Source: Streptomyces sp. KL109B
GTDB lineage: Bacteria > Actinomycetota > Actinomycetes > Streptomycetales > Streptomycetaceae
DNA: 64,000 nt
Assembly: GCF_030766935.1 (NCBI RefSeq)
Contig: NZ_JASERL010000006.1
Location: forward strand, 186,001-250,000
Direction: 5' to 3'
Shown: piece by piece, positions 50,797 to 58,881 of the stretch
How the letters are laid out: each line of letters opens with the position of its first letter
Position numbering within the stretch: the stretch's first letter is position 1
Notes under the pieces: generated by a model
The model's database searches: none
What the model was told of the DNA's origin: nothing
The model's input: the letters and a program-made list of their open reading frames with translations, nothing else
Program-made: the position numbers and the translations under genes

Positions 50797-52523
50797 CCCG
50801 CATAGCCAACGACCCCGCCGACTTCGCCCACGAAGCGCTCGACGGCTTCGTCGCCGCCCACCGCCGCTGGGTCCGCTCCGTCCCCGGTGGCGTGGTCAGG
50901 GCGGGCGGCACCGCCCCCGGCCAGGTCGCCCTCGTCATCGGCGGCGGCTCGGGCCACTACCCGGCCTTCTCCGGCCTCGTCGGCCAGGGCCTCGCGCACG
51001 GCGCCGCCGTCGGCAACGTCTTCGCCTCGCCGTCGGCCCGGCAGATCCACGACGTGGCCGCCGAGGCGGACAACGGCGCGGGTGTCCTCCTCGCCTTCGG
51101 CAACTACGCGGGCGACGTCCTGCACTTCGGGCAGGCCGCCCAGCGCCTGACCGCCGACGGCATCCCCGCCCGCACCCTCGCCGTCACCGACGACATCTCC
51201 TCGGCCACCGCCGACGAGCACCACAAGCGCCGGGGCATCGCCGGGGACCTCCCCGTCTTCAAACTCGCCGCCGCTGCCGCCGAACGCGGCGCCACCCTCG
51301 ACGAGGTGCACGCCACGGCCGCCCGTGCCAACGAACGCACCCGCTCCTTCGGCGTCGCCTTCACCGGCTGCACCCTGCCCGGCGCCGAACAGCCCCTGTT
51401 CACGGTCCCCGAGGGGCGGATGGCCGTCGGCCTCGGCATCCACGGCGAACCGGGCATCGGCGAGCAGGACGTCCCCGACGCCAAGACCCTCGCCGCCCTC
51501 CTCGTGGACAGCCTCCTCGCCGAACTGCCGCAGGTGCGCGGCGGCCGGGCGGCCGTGCTCCTCAACGGCCTCGGCTCCGTCAAGTACGAGGAGCTGTTCG
51601 TGCTGTACGGGGAGGTGGACCGGCTCCTCGCGGCGGCAGGCGTGACCGCCGTCGACCCCGAGGTCGGCGAGCTGTGCACCAGCTTCGACATGGCCGGTGT
51701 GTCGCTCACCCTGACCTGGCTCGACGACGAGCTCGCCGAGCTGTGGCAGGCACCCGCCGACGCCCCCGCCTTCCGCAAGGGAGCCGTCACCCCGACTCCC
51801 GCGCACGAGAAGACCACCACCCGGCAGCCGGTCACCGCCGACACACCACCGCCTGCCGACGCCGACTCCCGAGCCACCGCCACCCGCGTCCTCGCCGCGC
51901 TCGCCGCCACCCGCACCACCGTCGACACCCACGCCGACGACCTCGGCCGCATCGACGCCGTCGCCGGAGACGGTGACCACGGCATCGGCATGCGGCGCGG
52001 CTCGCACGCCGCCCACGCCGAGGCGGAGCGCGCGGTCGCCGCGGGCGCAGGGGCCGGAACCACGCTGCGGCTCGCCGGAGACGCCTGGGCCGACGAGGCG
52101 GGTGGCACATCGGGCGCGCTGTGGGGTGCGATGCTCCGCGCCCTCGGCGACACCCTCGGTGACACCGGGCGGCCCACCCCGGCCCGGGTCGCCGAAGGTG
52201 TCTCGGCCGCCGACCGCGCCGTACGCGAACTCGGCGGCGCGCAGGTCGGCGACAAGACGATGGTCGACGCCCTCGTCCCGTTCGCCGCGGCCCTGAACGA
52301 CGCCGTCGACGACTCCGACGACTCCCTCGGCGACCGGCTCGCCCCCGCCTGGGCCACCGCCGCCTCCGCCGCGGAGGACGCCGCCCGCGCCACCGCCGAC
52401 CTGCTGCCCCGCATGGGCCGCGCCCGCCCGCACGCCGAGAAGGCACTCGGCACCCCCGACGCGGGCGCCCACTCATTCGCCCTGATCACGAGGGCCGTCG
52501 CGGGCGTCCTCGCGGCCACCTGA
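50793..52523 (+). CDS. DhaKL-fusion kinase, L-erythrulose 1-kinase type
   Basis: 576 residues from GTG overlapping the MFS stop. An ATP-dependent dihydroxyacetone-kinase-type fusion: DhaK domain (1-~340) with ALVIGGGSGHYPAFSGLVGQGL, GNYAGDVLHFGQAA and the substrate-binding histidine in GIHGEPG (His217). The DhaL domain (~370-576) carries Asp-binding GDGDHGIGM, DEAGGTSGALWGAML and GDKTMVDAL. In D-apionate breakdown the LerK enzyme phosphorylates L-erythrulose at C1; gene order with DerI, LerI and OiaC-like genes strongly suggests the same here. Dihydroxyacetone kinase is the alternative. Spacing to the next gene is 51 nt. Confidence 0.88.
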   Translation: MTRIANDPADFAHEALDGFVAAHRRWVRSVPGGVVRAGGTAPGQVALVIGGGSGHYPAFSGLVGQGLAHGAAVGNVFASPSARQIHDVAAEADNGAGVLLAFGNYAGDVLHFGQAAQRLTADGIPARTLAVTDDISSATADEHHKRRGIAGDLPVFKLAAAAAERGATLDEVHATAARANERTRSFGVAFTGCTLPGAEQPLFTVPEGRMAVGLGIHGEPGIGEQDVPDAKTLAALLVDSLLAELPQVRGGRAAVLLNGLGSVKYEELFVLYGEVDRLLAAAGVTAVDPEVGELCTSFDMAGVSLTLTWLDDELAELWQAPADAPAFRKGAVTPTPAHEKTTTRQPVTADTPPPADADSRATATRVLAALAATRTTVDTHADDLGRIDAVAGDGDHGIGMRRGSHAAHAEAERAVAAGAGAGTTLRLAGDAWADEAGGTSGALWGAMLRALGDTLGDTGRPTPARVAEGVSAADRAVRELGGAQVGDKTMVDALVPFAAALNDAVDDSDDSLGDRLAPAWATAASAAEDAARATADLLPRMGRARPHAEKALGTPDAGAHSFALITRAVAGVLAAT

Positions 52524-52574
52524 ACCACGTACCGAACACCCCGGAACCAGCAAACACTGTCAAGGAAGTTGGTC

Positions 52575-53036
52575 ATGACCGACAAGCTCCGCATCGTCAT
52601 CGGCTGCGACGACGCAGGACACCAGTACAAGGAGGCCCTGAAGCGGGACCTCCAGGCCAGCGAGCTGGTCGCCTCCGTCGCCGACGTCGGCGTGGACGCC
52701 GAAGGGCACACCGCGTACCCGACCATCGCCATCGAGGCCGCCGAGCGCGTCGCCCGTGGCGAGGCCGACCGGGCGCTGCTGATCTGCGGCACCGGGCTCG
52801 GCGTCGCCATCGCCGCCAACAAGGTCAAGGGCATCCGGGCCGTCACCGCCCACGACTCCTTCTCCGTCGAGCGCGCCATCCTCTCCAACAACGCCCAGGT
52901 CCTCACCTTCGGCCAGCGCGTCGTCGGCCTCGAACTGGCCCGCCGCCTCGCCGCCGAGTGGCTCACCTACCGCTTCGACGAGCAGTCCGCATCGGCCGCC
53001 AAGGTCCAGCTGATGAGCGACTACGAGGCCGCCTGA
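52575..53036 (+). CDS. RpiB-type isomerase, D-erythrulose 4-phosphate isomerase (DerI) type
   Basis: 153 residues from ATG at 52575 with AAGGAA upstream. RpiB/LacA/LacB fold: LRIVIGCDDAGHQYKEALKRDL, VADVGVDAEGHTAYPTIAIEAAERV, the active-site cysteine motif LLICGTGLGVAIAANKVKGIRAVTAHDSFSVERAILSNNAQVLTFGQRVVG. In the apionate/erythritol route DerI turns D-erythrulose 4-phosphate into D-erythrose 4-phosphate, joining the pentose phosphate pathway; general RpiB is the alternative but the operon supports DerI. Its stop overlaps the next start (TGATG). Confidence 0.87.
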   Translation: MTDKLRIVIGCDDAGHQYKEALKRDLQASELVASVADVGVDAEGHTAYPTIAIEAAERVARGEADRALLICGTGLGVAIAANKVKGIRAVTAHDSFSVERAILSNNAQVLTFGQRVVGLELARRLAAEWLTYRFDEQSASAAKVQLMSDYEAA

Positions 53037-53797
53037 TGGATGCCCCCGTGCTGCTCGGCGTGAGCCTGAAGATGTACTTCGGCCACCACGAGACCCTCAA
53101 CTGGTCCCGCCGCATCGTGCAGTTGGCGGACCGGCACCCGGCCGTCACCAGCGGCAGTGCGCGCCTGTTCGTGCTGCCCTCCTTCCCGGCGATCGTGCCG
53201 GTGGCCGGGATCCTCGCGCGCAGCGGCGTCGACGTCGGCGCGCAGGACCTCGCCACGGAGGACGCGGGCGCCTACACGGGCGAGGTGTCGGGTCCTTACC
53301 TCAAGGAGATCGGCTGCCGCTACGCCGAGGTCGGACACGCCGAGCGCCGCCGCCTGTACGGGGAGGGGGACACGGTCGTCGCCGCGAAGACCGCCGCCGC
53401 GCTGCGCAGCGGCCTCACCCCGGTCCTGTGCGTCGGCGAACTCGACCCCGTGGACCCGGCGGAGGCCGCGCGCCGCACCGTCGCCGAGGCCGCCCGACTC
53501 CTCTACGGCCTGGACGGCCCCGTCGTCCTCGCCTACGAACCGCAATGGGCCATCGGCGCCCCCGAACCGGCTTCGCCCGAACACATCACCACGGTGTGCG
53601 CGGCACTGGGGGAGTGGCTCAACTCCCGTGCCCAGCACGCCGGTTCGACCGTGATCTACGGCGGCAGCGCGGGCCCCGGCCTGCTCACCCGCATCGGCGG
53701 CGCCGTCGACGGCCTCTTCCTGGGCCGCTTCGCCCACGACCCGGACGCTGTCGCCCGCATCCTCGACGAGGTCGACGCACGGGAGGCGGTGGCGTAA
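53036..53797 (+). CDS. Triosephosphate-isomerase-like L-erythrulose 1-phosphate isomerase (LerI)
   Basis: 253 residues. TIM family: the substrate Lys in LGVSLKMYFGHH (Lys12), the catalytic His in VGHAERRR, and the catalytic Glu in LAYEPQWAIGAP, with the phosphate loops GGSAGPG and GLFLGRFA. Differs from glycolytic TIM: the NWKMN start is replaced by SLKMYF and HSERR by HAERR, as in LerI enzymes that interconvert L-erythrulose 1-phosphate and D-erythrulose 4-phosphate. The gene overlaps neighbours on both sides by 1-2 nt, so expression is tightly coupled. The glycolytic role is unlikely, since that gene sits with gap-pgk elsewhere in actinobacteria. Confidence 0.88.
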   Translation: MDAPVLLGVSLKMYFGHHETLNWSRRIVQLADRHPAVTSGSARLFVLPSFPAIVPVAGILARSGVDVGAQDLATEDAGAYTGEVSGPYLKEIGCRYAEVGHAERRRLYGEGDTVVAAKTAAALRSGLTPVLCVGELDPVDPAEAARRTVAEAARLLYGLDGPVVLAYEPQWAIGAPEPASPEHITTVCAALGEWLNSRAQHAGSTVIYGGSAGPGLLTRIGGAVDGLFLGRFAHDPDAVARILDEVDAREAVA

Positions 53798-54615
53798 TGG
53801 CGTACGGCATCAGCACCTACGCGTACTTCTGGCGCATCTCGTCGCGCGCGCCCGAGCCCATGACCGCCCTGGACATGCTCCGGGACATCCACCAACTAGG
53901 CGGCCAGGTCTTCCAGATCTGCGACTACGCGCCCATCGAGACGTACGACGACGCCCGGCTCGCCGAGTTGAGGACGGCCGCAGCCGACCTCGGTGTCACC
54001 CTCGAACTCGGCACCCGCGGCATCGCCCCGGACCATCTGGAGCGCTACCTCCGCATCGCGGAGCGGCTCGGAGTCACCTTCGTACGCTCCATGCTGCACA
54101 CCACCGACCACAAGCCCGGCGTCGAAGAGTCGACCGCCCTGCTGAAACAGGTCATCGGCCGGTACGAGGAGCAGGGCGTCACGCTCGGCCTGGAGACGTA
54201 CGAGCAGGTGGCCACCGCCGACCTCGTCGACGTCGTCCGCGCCGTCGACAGCCCCCGCCTCGGCATCGTCCTCGACCCCGGCAACTGCGTGGCCCGCCTG
54301 GAACTCCCGTCCCAGGTGGTCGAGTTGGCGGCGCCGTACGTGGTGAACGTGCACGTCAAGGACTTCGCGTTCAGCCGCAGGGACGGCTGGGTGGGCTTCA
54401 CCTACGCAGGAGCCCCGCTCGGCACCGGCCTCCTCGACTACCAGTCGATGATCGCCGCCGTCCGCGCGCACGCCCCCGACCCCGCGTCGGTCAACCAGAT
54501 CGTGGAGCACTGGCTCCCGTGGCAGGACGGCGGCTTCGACGCCACCGCCGAGCTCGAACACCAGTGGACACACCACAGCATCAGCACACTCCTGAACCTC
54601 CCGAAAGGCGAATGA
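53797..54615 (+). CDS. Sugar phosphate isomerase/epimerase-family enzyme (3-oxo-isoapionate decarboxylase type)
   Basis: 272 residues, start overlapping the previous stop (TAATG). TIM-barrel of the AP-endonuclease-2/IolE family: GISTYAYFWR at the start, LGGQVFQICDYAPIE, ELGTRGIAP, a metal-binding Glu in TLGLETYEQV, Asp/His in GIVLDPGNCVARLELP and VVNVHVKDFAF, and the last Glu in QIVEHWLP. OiaC enzymes of D-apionate breakdown belong to this family and release CO2 from 3-oxo-isoapionate to give L-erythrulose, which LerK then uses. Position between LerI and ApnO genes supports this; biochemical proof is not in the sequence. Confidence 0.83.
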   Translation: MAYGISTYAYFWRISSRAPEPMTALDMLRDIHQLGGQVFQICDYAPIETYDDARLAELRTAAADLGVTLELGTRGIAPDHLERYLRIAERLGVTFVRSMLHTTDHKPGVEESTALLKQVIGRYEEQGVTLGLETYEQVATADLVDVVRAVDSPRLGIVLDPGNCVARLELPSQVVELAAPYVVNVHVKDFAFSRRDGWVGFTYAGAPLGTGLLDYQSMIAAVRAHAPDPASVNQIVEHWLPWQDGGFDATAELEHQWTHHSISTLLNLPKGE

Positions 54616-54617
54616 AC

Positions 54618-55478
54618 ATGGCCGCCGAGAACAACAAGACCGTTGCCGTCATCGGGGCCGCCGGCAAGATGGGCCAGCGTGTCTCCAACAACCTGGTCGA
54701 GAGCGACTTCACCGTCCTCTTCTCCGAGAACTCGCCCAAGGGGCAGGAGCTGATCCGCTCCCTCGGTCGTGAGCTGACGGACTCCGAGGCCGCAGCCCAG
54801 CGGGCCGACGTGCTGATCCTGGCTGTGCCGGACATCGTCCTCGGCACCGTCTCCGAGCAGCTCGTCCCGCTCCTGAAGCCGGGCGCCGTCGTCCTCACCC
54901 TCGACCCGGCGGCCGCGTACGCGGGCCTGCTGCACGCGCGCGGCGACGTCCACTACGTGTGCGCCCACCCCTGCCACCCCTCCGTCTTCCTGCAGCGCAG
55001 GACGCAGGCCGAACTCGACGACACCTTCGGTGGCATCGCGGCCCCGCAGGAGGTCGTCGCCGCCTACGAGGGTGGCGACGCGGAGAAGCAGGCGCTCGCC
55101 GAGTCCGTGATCCGCGTGATGTACGCGCCGGTCGTCGACGTCCACTGGGTCACCGTCAAGCAGCTCGCCGTCCTGGAGCCGACCCTCGTCGAGACCATCG
55201 CCTGCATGGTCGGCGCGCTCCTCAACGAGGCGCTGCACGAGACCGTGCACACCGTCGGCGTCCCGGAGAAGGCCGCCCGCGCCATGCTCCTCGGCCACAC
55301 CCAGGTCGCCCTCGCCAACACCCTCAAGGGCGACAACCCGTTCTCCGACGCCTGCCTGATCGCCATGGACTACGGCCGCGACTCCATCGTCAAGGACGAC
55401 TGGAAGAAGGTCTTCGACGACGGCGAACTCGACAAGGTCATCACGAAGATGCTGAAGATCAAGGAAATCAAGCGCTGA
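54618..55478 (+). CDS. apnO: D-apionate oxidoisomerase-type dehydrogenase
   Basis: 286 residues from ATG at 54618 with GAAAGG 9 nt upstream; an ATG 6 nt earlier overlaps the preceding stop. NAD-binding motif KTVAVIGAAGKMGQRVSNNLVESD, then LIRSLGRELTDSEAAAQRADVLILAVPDIVLGTVSEQLVP, and a 6-phosphogluconate-dehydrogenase-type helical C-terminus (WVTVKQLAVLEPTLVETIACMVGALLNEALHETVHTVGVPEKAARAMLLGHTQVALANTLKG). This matches the ApnO family, which oxidises and isomerises D-apionate to 3-oxo-isoapionate. Last gene of the operon, followed by a strong terminator. No D-apionolactonase (apnL) is in the window. Confidence 0.87.
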   Translation: MAAENNKTVAVIGAAGKMGQRVSNNLVESDFTVLFSENSPKGQELIRSLGRELTDSEAAAQRADVLILAVPDIVLGTVSEQLVPLLKPGAVVLTLDPAAAYAGLLHARGDVHYVCAHPCHPSVFLQRRTQAELDDTFGGIAAPQEVVAAYEGGDAEKQALAESVIRVMYAPVVDVHWVTVKQLAVLEPTLVETIACMVGALLNEALHETVHTVGVPEKAARAMLLGHTQVALANTLKGDNPFSDACLIAMDYGRDSIVKDDWKKVFDDGELDKVITKMLKIKEIKR

Positions 55479-55496
55479 ACCGAAGCGTGACGCACA

Positions 55497-55536
55497 TGTG
55501 CCGGCCGCGGCGGAATTCTCCGCCGCGGCCGGCACA
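55497..55536. terminator. Strong terminator after the apionate operon
   Basis: 18-bp perfect arms (55497-55514 and 55519-55536) with a 4-nt ATTC loop; ends with ACACTG. Lies between the convergent apnO and SnoaL-like genes, so it can act both ways. Confidence 0.9.
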
Positions 55537-55555
55537 CTGCGTATCCGCTCCCGGA

Positions 55556-56554
55556 TCAGTAGATGTTCGCAGCCACGTCCGCGCCGTCCTCGCGGCCCGC
55601 GTTGATCTGGGCCCGCAGCGAGATCTCGTCGTACACGCGGACCTCCTTCACGATGCGGCCGTCCTGGATCAGGAACTGCGAGACACCCATGACCGTCACC
55701 GGCTTGCCCGTGAGGGGGCCGAAGGTGGGGGTGCCCCGGTACGTGCCGTTCATGGTCCACGTCACGGCGATCCGCAGGCCCGCGTACCGCTCGGCGTGGT
55801 GGGCCTGGACGTCCAGGACGGAGAACCGGGCGTCGGGGAAGGGCCCGACCATCTCCAGGAGGTCCGCCTGGTAGCGCTCGGGGCGGATGACGGTGCGGTC
55901 GCCGATGGTGTGCAGGAACAGGTCGCGGGACATGAAGTCGTTGACCTTGTTGAGCTGGCGCTGCGACCACACCTGCTCGATGAAGTCGAGAACCATCTCG
56001 CACTCGGGACGGAAGTCGTCGGGGCGCGGCCCGCTGACACCCTCCAGGAGCACGTCCTTCGGCGGCGCCTCCGTCATCGACCCGGTGTAGCCCTGGAACT
56101 GCCGCTCGCGCGCGGCCTCGTCCGGGTCGATGCCCAGCTGCAGGCAGTCCGCCAGATCGTCGCGCACCACCCACTCCTCGACCATGCGGCCGCGCCGGTA
56201 CAGGCAGTTGGCGATGGTGCGCTTGCGGACCCGGATGTTCCGGCCGTCGTGCAGGTGCTCGTCGGCGGAGAAGACGAGGTGCGAGCTGAGGAAGGCGTCG
56301 TCGCCGCGGGCCTCCCACACGACGTCCTCGGCCTGCCCGATGTGCCCCGGCACGGCGGCCATGCGCATCGTGCTGCCCTCGATGACACCGTCACGGCCGA
56401 CGACCGTGCCGAGGCTGGCGTGCACGATCGAGTCGGGCTCGTAGTTCTCGACGATGTGGTCGATGTCGCGCGCGACCCAGATGCGGTCGGTCACCTCGCG
56501 GATGAATTCGTCCGGGTCGTTGTACGGCTGGTAGGCGACGGGGTCGAGGGCCAT
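55556..56554 (-). CDS. Tandem SnoaL-like (NTF2-fold) protein
   Basis: 332 residues from ATG at 56554 (MALDPVAYQPYNDPDEFIREVTDRIW), with GGAAGAAG upstream. Two successive SnoaL-like domains: ~15-155 (WVARDIDHIVENYEPDSIVHASLGTVVGRDGVIEGSTMRMAAVPGHIG...) and ~190-325 (EQVWSQRQLNKVNDFMSRDLFLHTIGDRTVIRPERYQADLLEMVGPFPDARFSVLDVQAHHAERYAGLRIAVTWTMNGTYRG). Family members are cyclases, isomerases or ligand binders and work as single domains; a fused pair is unusual. It lies 91 nt downstream of the MHS transporter gene on the same strand and has an operator-like ATGCGTATG upstream. The reaction is unknown. Confidence 0.8.
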   Translation of the reverse strand: MALDPVAYQPYNDPDEFIREVTDRIWVARDIDHIVENYEPDSIVHASLGTVVGRDGVIEGSTMRMAAVPGHIGQAEDVVWEARGDDAFLSSHLVFSADEHLHDGRNIRVRKRTIANCLYRRGRMVEEWVVRDDLADCLQLGIDPDEAARERQFQGYTGSMTEAPPKDVLLEGVSGPRPDDFRPECEMVLDFIEQVWSQRQLNKVNDFMSRDLFLHTIGDRTVIRPERYQADLLEMVGPFPDARFSVLDVQAHHAERYAGLRIAVTWTMNGTYRGTPTFGPLTGKPVTVMGVSQFLIQDGRIVKEVRVYDEISLRAQINAGREDGADVAANIY

Positions 56555-56585
56555 GGTGGTTCTTCTTCCGTTCCAGTGCGGTGTG

Positions 56586-56595
56586 AATGCGTATG
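56586..56595. promoter_or_regulatory. CATACGTATG-like site upstream of the SnoaL gene
   Basis: AATGCGTATG, two bases from the palindrome CATACGTATG found upstream of three other genes of the cluster, 32 nt before the SnoaL ATG. Confidence 0.4.
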
Positions 56596-56645
56596 TAGCG
56601 TGACTGATGTGAGGGGTGCCGGGCAAGGGGTGCCAGGACACGGGT

Positions 56646-58013
56646 TCAGCTGGTCTTCGGTGTCTCGCGACGGGGGAACTTGTCGGCTCCCAACTGGCTT
56701 CGGTACGTCTCCGTCATGAAGGTGCTGACGACGACGAGGGCCAGGACGGCCCCGGCTGCCAGATAGGCCCACACGGCGTAGATGGTGCCGAAGGTGTCGA
56801 CGAGCAGCGTCGCCACGAACGGGGTGATCCCCATGAAGACCGAGAACGAGCTGTTGTAGGCGATGGCGCTCGCGCTGAACCGGGTGCGGGTGGAGAAGAG
56901 CTCCGCCGCGCAGACCGTGATGATGCCGGTGAGGAAGAACTCCGGTACCAGGTAGATGATTTGGCTGGCGATCGCCGCGCCGAAGGTGGCCTCCTCGCCG
57001 ACCCGGAAGGCCAGTGGCACCAGCACGATGCAGGCCACGGCGCCCGTGATGAGCATCGGCTTGCGGCCGATGCGGTCCGAGAGCTTTCCGGCCAGCGGCA
57101 GCAGCGGGATGAGGACGGCGATCGAGATCGCGTTGGAGGCCAGACCCATCCAGCGCGGCAGACCGAGGGTGTCCGTGAGGTACTGCGGATAGAACGTGAC
57201 CCAGGTGTAGGACAGGATCGCGCACATGATGGAGATGCCGCAGTAGACCAGGATCGGCCGCCACTGCGAGCGAAGCGCCTCGCGCACAGGGGACTTCACC
57301 ACATTGGCGCCGTCGTCGGTGGCCCGCACGAACTCCGGGCTCTCCGAGATGCGCCGCCGCATCCACAGGCCGACCAGGCTGAGCGGGACCGCCAGCAGGA
57401 AGGGGATCCGCCAGCCCCACGAGTCGAGGGCGGGACCCTCGAACACCCAGCTGGTCAGGGCGGCGACGCCGGCGCCCGCGAGGGTACCGACGAAGCAGCT
57501 GTTGGAGGCGTACGAGGTGTAGTAGGCGCGGCGGTTGGGCTCCGCCCACTCGACGATGAACGCCACCGCGCCGACGTACTCGCCGCCGGAGACGACGCCC
57601 TGGACCACGCGGAGCGCGAGCAGCAGGAGCGGCGCCAGGATGCCGACCTGGTGGTAGGTGGGAAGGACGGCCACCAGAGCGGTGGAGACGCCCATGGCCA
57701 TCAGGGTCCACAACAGTGTCTTCCTGCGGCCCACCCGGTCGCCCCAGCGGCCCAGGACGGTCCCGCCGAGCGGACGGACCAGACAGGCGATCGCGATGAT
57801 CGCGTAAGTGCCCAGCACGGCCACGGTCTTGTCGCTCTCGGGGAAGAACGCCGGGGCCATGATCGGCGCCATGTAGCCGTACAGGCCGTAGTCGAACTGC
57901 TCGACGAAGTTACCGACACTGCCCGCGCCGATGGCGCGGCGAATCGCGCTCCGCCGCTCCGCCTCGTCGGGGGCGTCTTGTGGGGCGGTGCGGGGTGGCG
58001 CTGCAGAGGACAT
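56646..58013 (-). CDS. MFS transporter, metabolite:H+ symporter (MHS) type
   Basis: 455 residues, about 12 hydrophobic segments. The MHS family (KgtP/ShiA/ProP) is recognised from AIGAGSVGNFVEQFDYGLYGYMAPIMAPAFFPESD near the start, LVRPLGGTVLGRWGDRVGRRKTLLWTLMAMG in helix 2-3, VVQGVVSGGEYVGAVAFIVEWAEPNRRAYYTSY, and GKLSDRIGRKPMLITGAV in the second half. These transporters import organic acids such as shikimate, citrate or aromatic acids. It is likely the uptake system for the substrate of the adjacent catabolic cluster. A perfect CATACGTATG palindrome lies 47-56 nt upstream. Confidence 0.87.
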   Translation of the reverse strand: MSSAAPPRTAPQDAPDEAERRSAIRRAIGAGSVGNFVEQFDYGLYGYMAPIMAPAFFPESDKTVAVLGTYAIIAIACLVRPLGGTVLGRWGDRVGRRKTLLWTLMAMGVSTALVAVLPTYHQVGILAPLLLLALRVVQGVVSGGEYVGAVAFIVEWAEPNRRAYYTSYASNSCFVGTLAGAGVAALTSWVFEGPALDSWGWRIPFLLAVPLSLVGLWMRRRISESPEFVRATDDGANVVKSPVREALRSQWRPILVYCGISIMCAILSYTWVTFYPQYLTDTLGLPRWMGLASNAISIAVLIPLLPLAGKLSDRIGRKPMLITGAVACIVLVPLAFRVGEEATFGAAIASQIIYLVPEFFLTGIITVCAAELFSTRTRFSASAIAYNSSFSVFMGITPFVATLLVDTFGTIYAVWAYLAAGAVLALVVVSTFMTETYRSQLGADKFPRRETPKTS

Positions 58014-58059
58014 GGCTGCTCCGATCGCGCGGCGGATGAGGGGTGTGCATGCCGAAGTG

Positions 58060-58069
58060 CATACGTATG
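58060..58069. promoter_or_regulatory. Perfect CATACGTATG palindrome upstream of the MHS transporter
   Basis: CATACGTATG, 10-nt palindrome in the 100-nt gap between the transporter start and the aldolase end. Copies with one or two changes lie upstream of the cupin, LacI and SnoaL genes. Confidence 0.65.
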
Positions 58070-58113
58070 AATCGGGGGTTAGTGGTGAACCGTAGGGTTC
58101 GGTGGGTGGGGCG

Positions 58114-58881
58114 TCAAGAGGTGCGGACGGGGCGGGCCAGCGCGCTCATGGTGTCCATCAGCACGTGCGCCATGTTGAAGACGGTCAGCCGGGCACCCGA
58201 CTCCTCGGCGGCCCGCGCCGACGGCAGGTCCGGCACGATGGACATCACCGTACGCCCGTGCTCGTACGCCGCCCGGTGAGCCTGCTGGAGCAGCTCCTGC
58301 ACGACCGTCGGCTCCGGGAAGCCGCAGTCCGCCGCGAGGTCGGCGGGGCCCACCAGGACCGCGTCCACGCCCTCGGTGCCGGCGATCGCGTCGGCGGCGG
58401 CGCAGGCGCGCTCCGTCTCCACCATCGCCACGACCAACGTCTCGCGGGACGCGGCCACGTGCTCGGCCGCTGTGACCGTGCCGAACCGCCCCGACCTGCT
58501 GTACGTGGCGAAGCCCCGCTCGCCCCACGGTGGATAGTGGCTCGCGGCCACCGCCCGGCGGGCGTCGTCGGCGCTGTCCACGTGCGGGTGGACGAGCCCG
58601 GCGGCCCCCAGGTCGAGAGCCCGCAGCGCCAGGGCGGGCTCGGCGGTGCCGACCCGTACCAGCACGTCGATGCCGTGCGCCTCGGCGGCCATGATGTGCT
58701 GCTGGAGCAGCGCGGCGTCCGCGGGGCCGTGCTCGCAGTCGATGAGTACGTAGTCGAGACCGGCGACGCCCGCCATCTCCACCAGCGTCTCCGACGGCAG
58801 CCGCAGCAGTGCGCCGCGCAGCGAATCGCCGTCCTTCAGGCGCTGCTTGAGGCTGCGGCGCGGGGTGCGGTGGGCCGTCAT
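58114..58881 (-). CDS. HpcH/HpaI-family aldolase
   Basis: 255 residues from ATG at 58881, overlapping the SDR stop (ATGA). A class II pyruvate aldolase of the HpcH/HpaI/CitE superfamily: LKQRLKDGDSLRGALLRLPSETLVEMAGVAGLDYVLIDCEHGP at the N-terminus (Glu/His of the DxEHG motif), HPHVDSADDARRAVAASHYPPWGERGF with Arg, then MVETERACAAADAIAGTEGVDAVLVGPADLAAD, containing the metal ligands Glu and Asp. It splits 4-hydroxy-2-oxo acids to pyruvate or a related keto acid plus an aldehyde. It follows SDR and HisD-like dehydrogenases, so it probably cleaves their oxidised product. The natural substrate is not known. Confidence 0.88.
   Translation of the reverse strand: MTAHRTPRRSLKQRLKDGDSLRGALLRLPSETLVEMAGVAGLDYVLIDCEHGPADAALLQQHIMAAEAHGIDVLVRVGTAEPALALRALDLGAAGLVHPHVDSADDARRAVAASHYPPWGERGFATYSRSGRFGTVTAAEHVAASRETLVVAMVETERACAAADAIAGTEGVDAVLVGPADLAADCGFPEPTVVQELLQQAHRAAYEHGRTVMSIVPDLPSARAAEESGARLTVFNMAHVLMDTMSALARPVRTS

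Noticed and set aside
53036..53797. Glycolytic triosephosphate isomerase (tpiA)
   Set aside because: Diverged SLKMYF and HAERR motifs and the operon point to L-erythrulose 1-phosphate isomerase.
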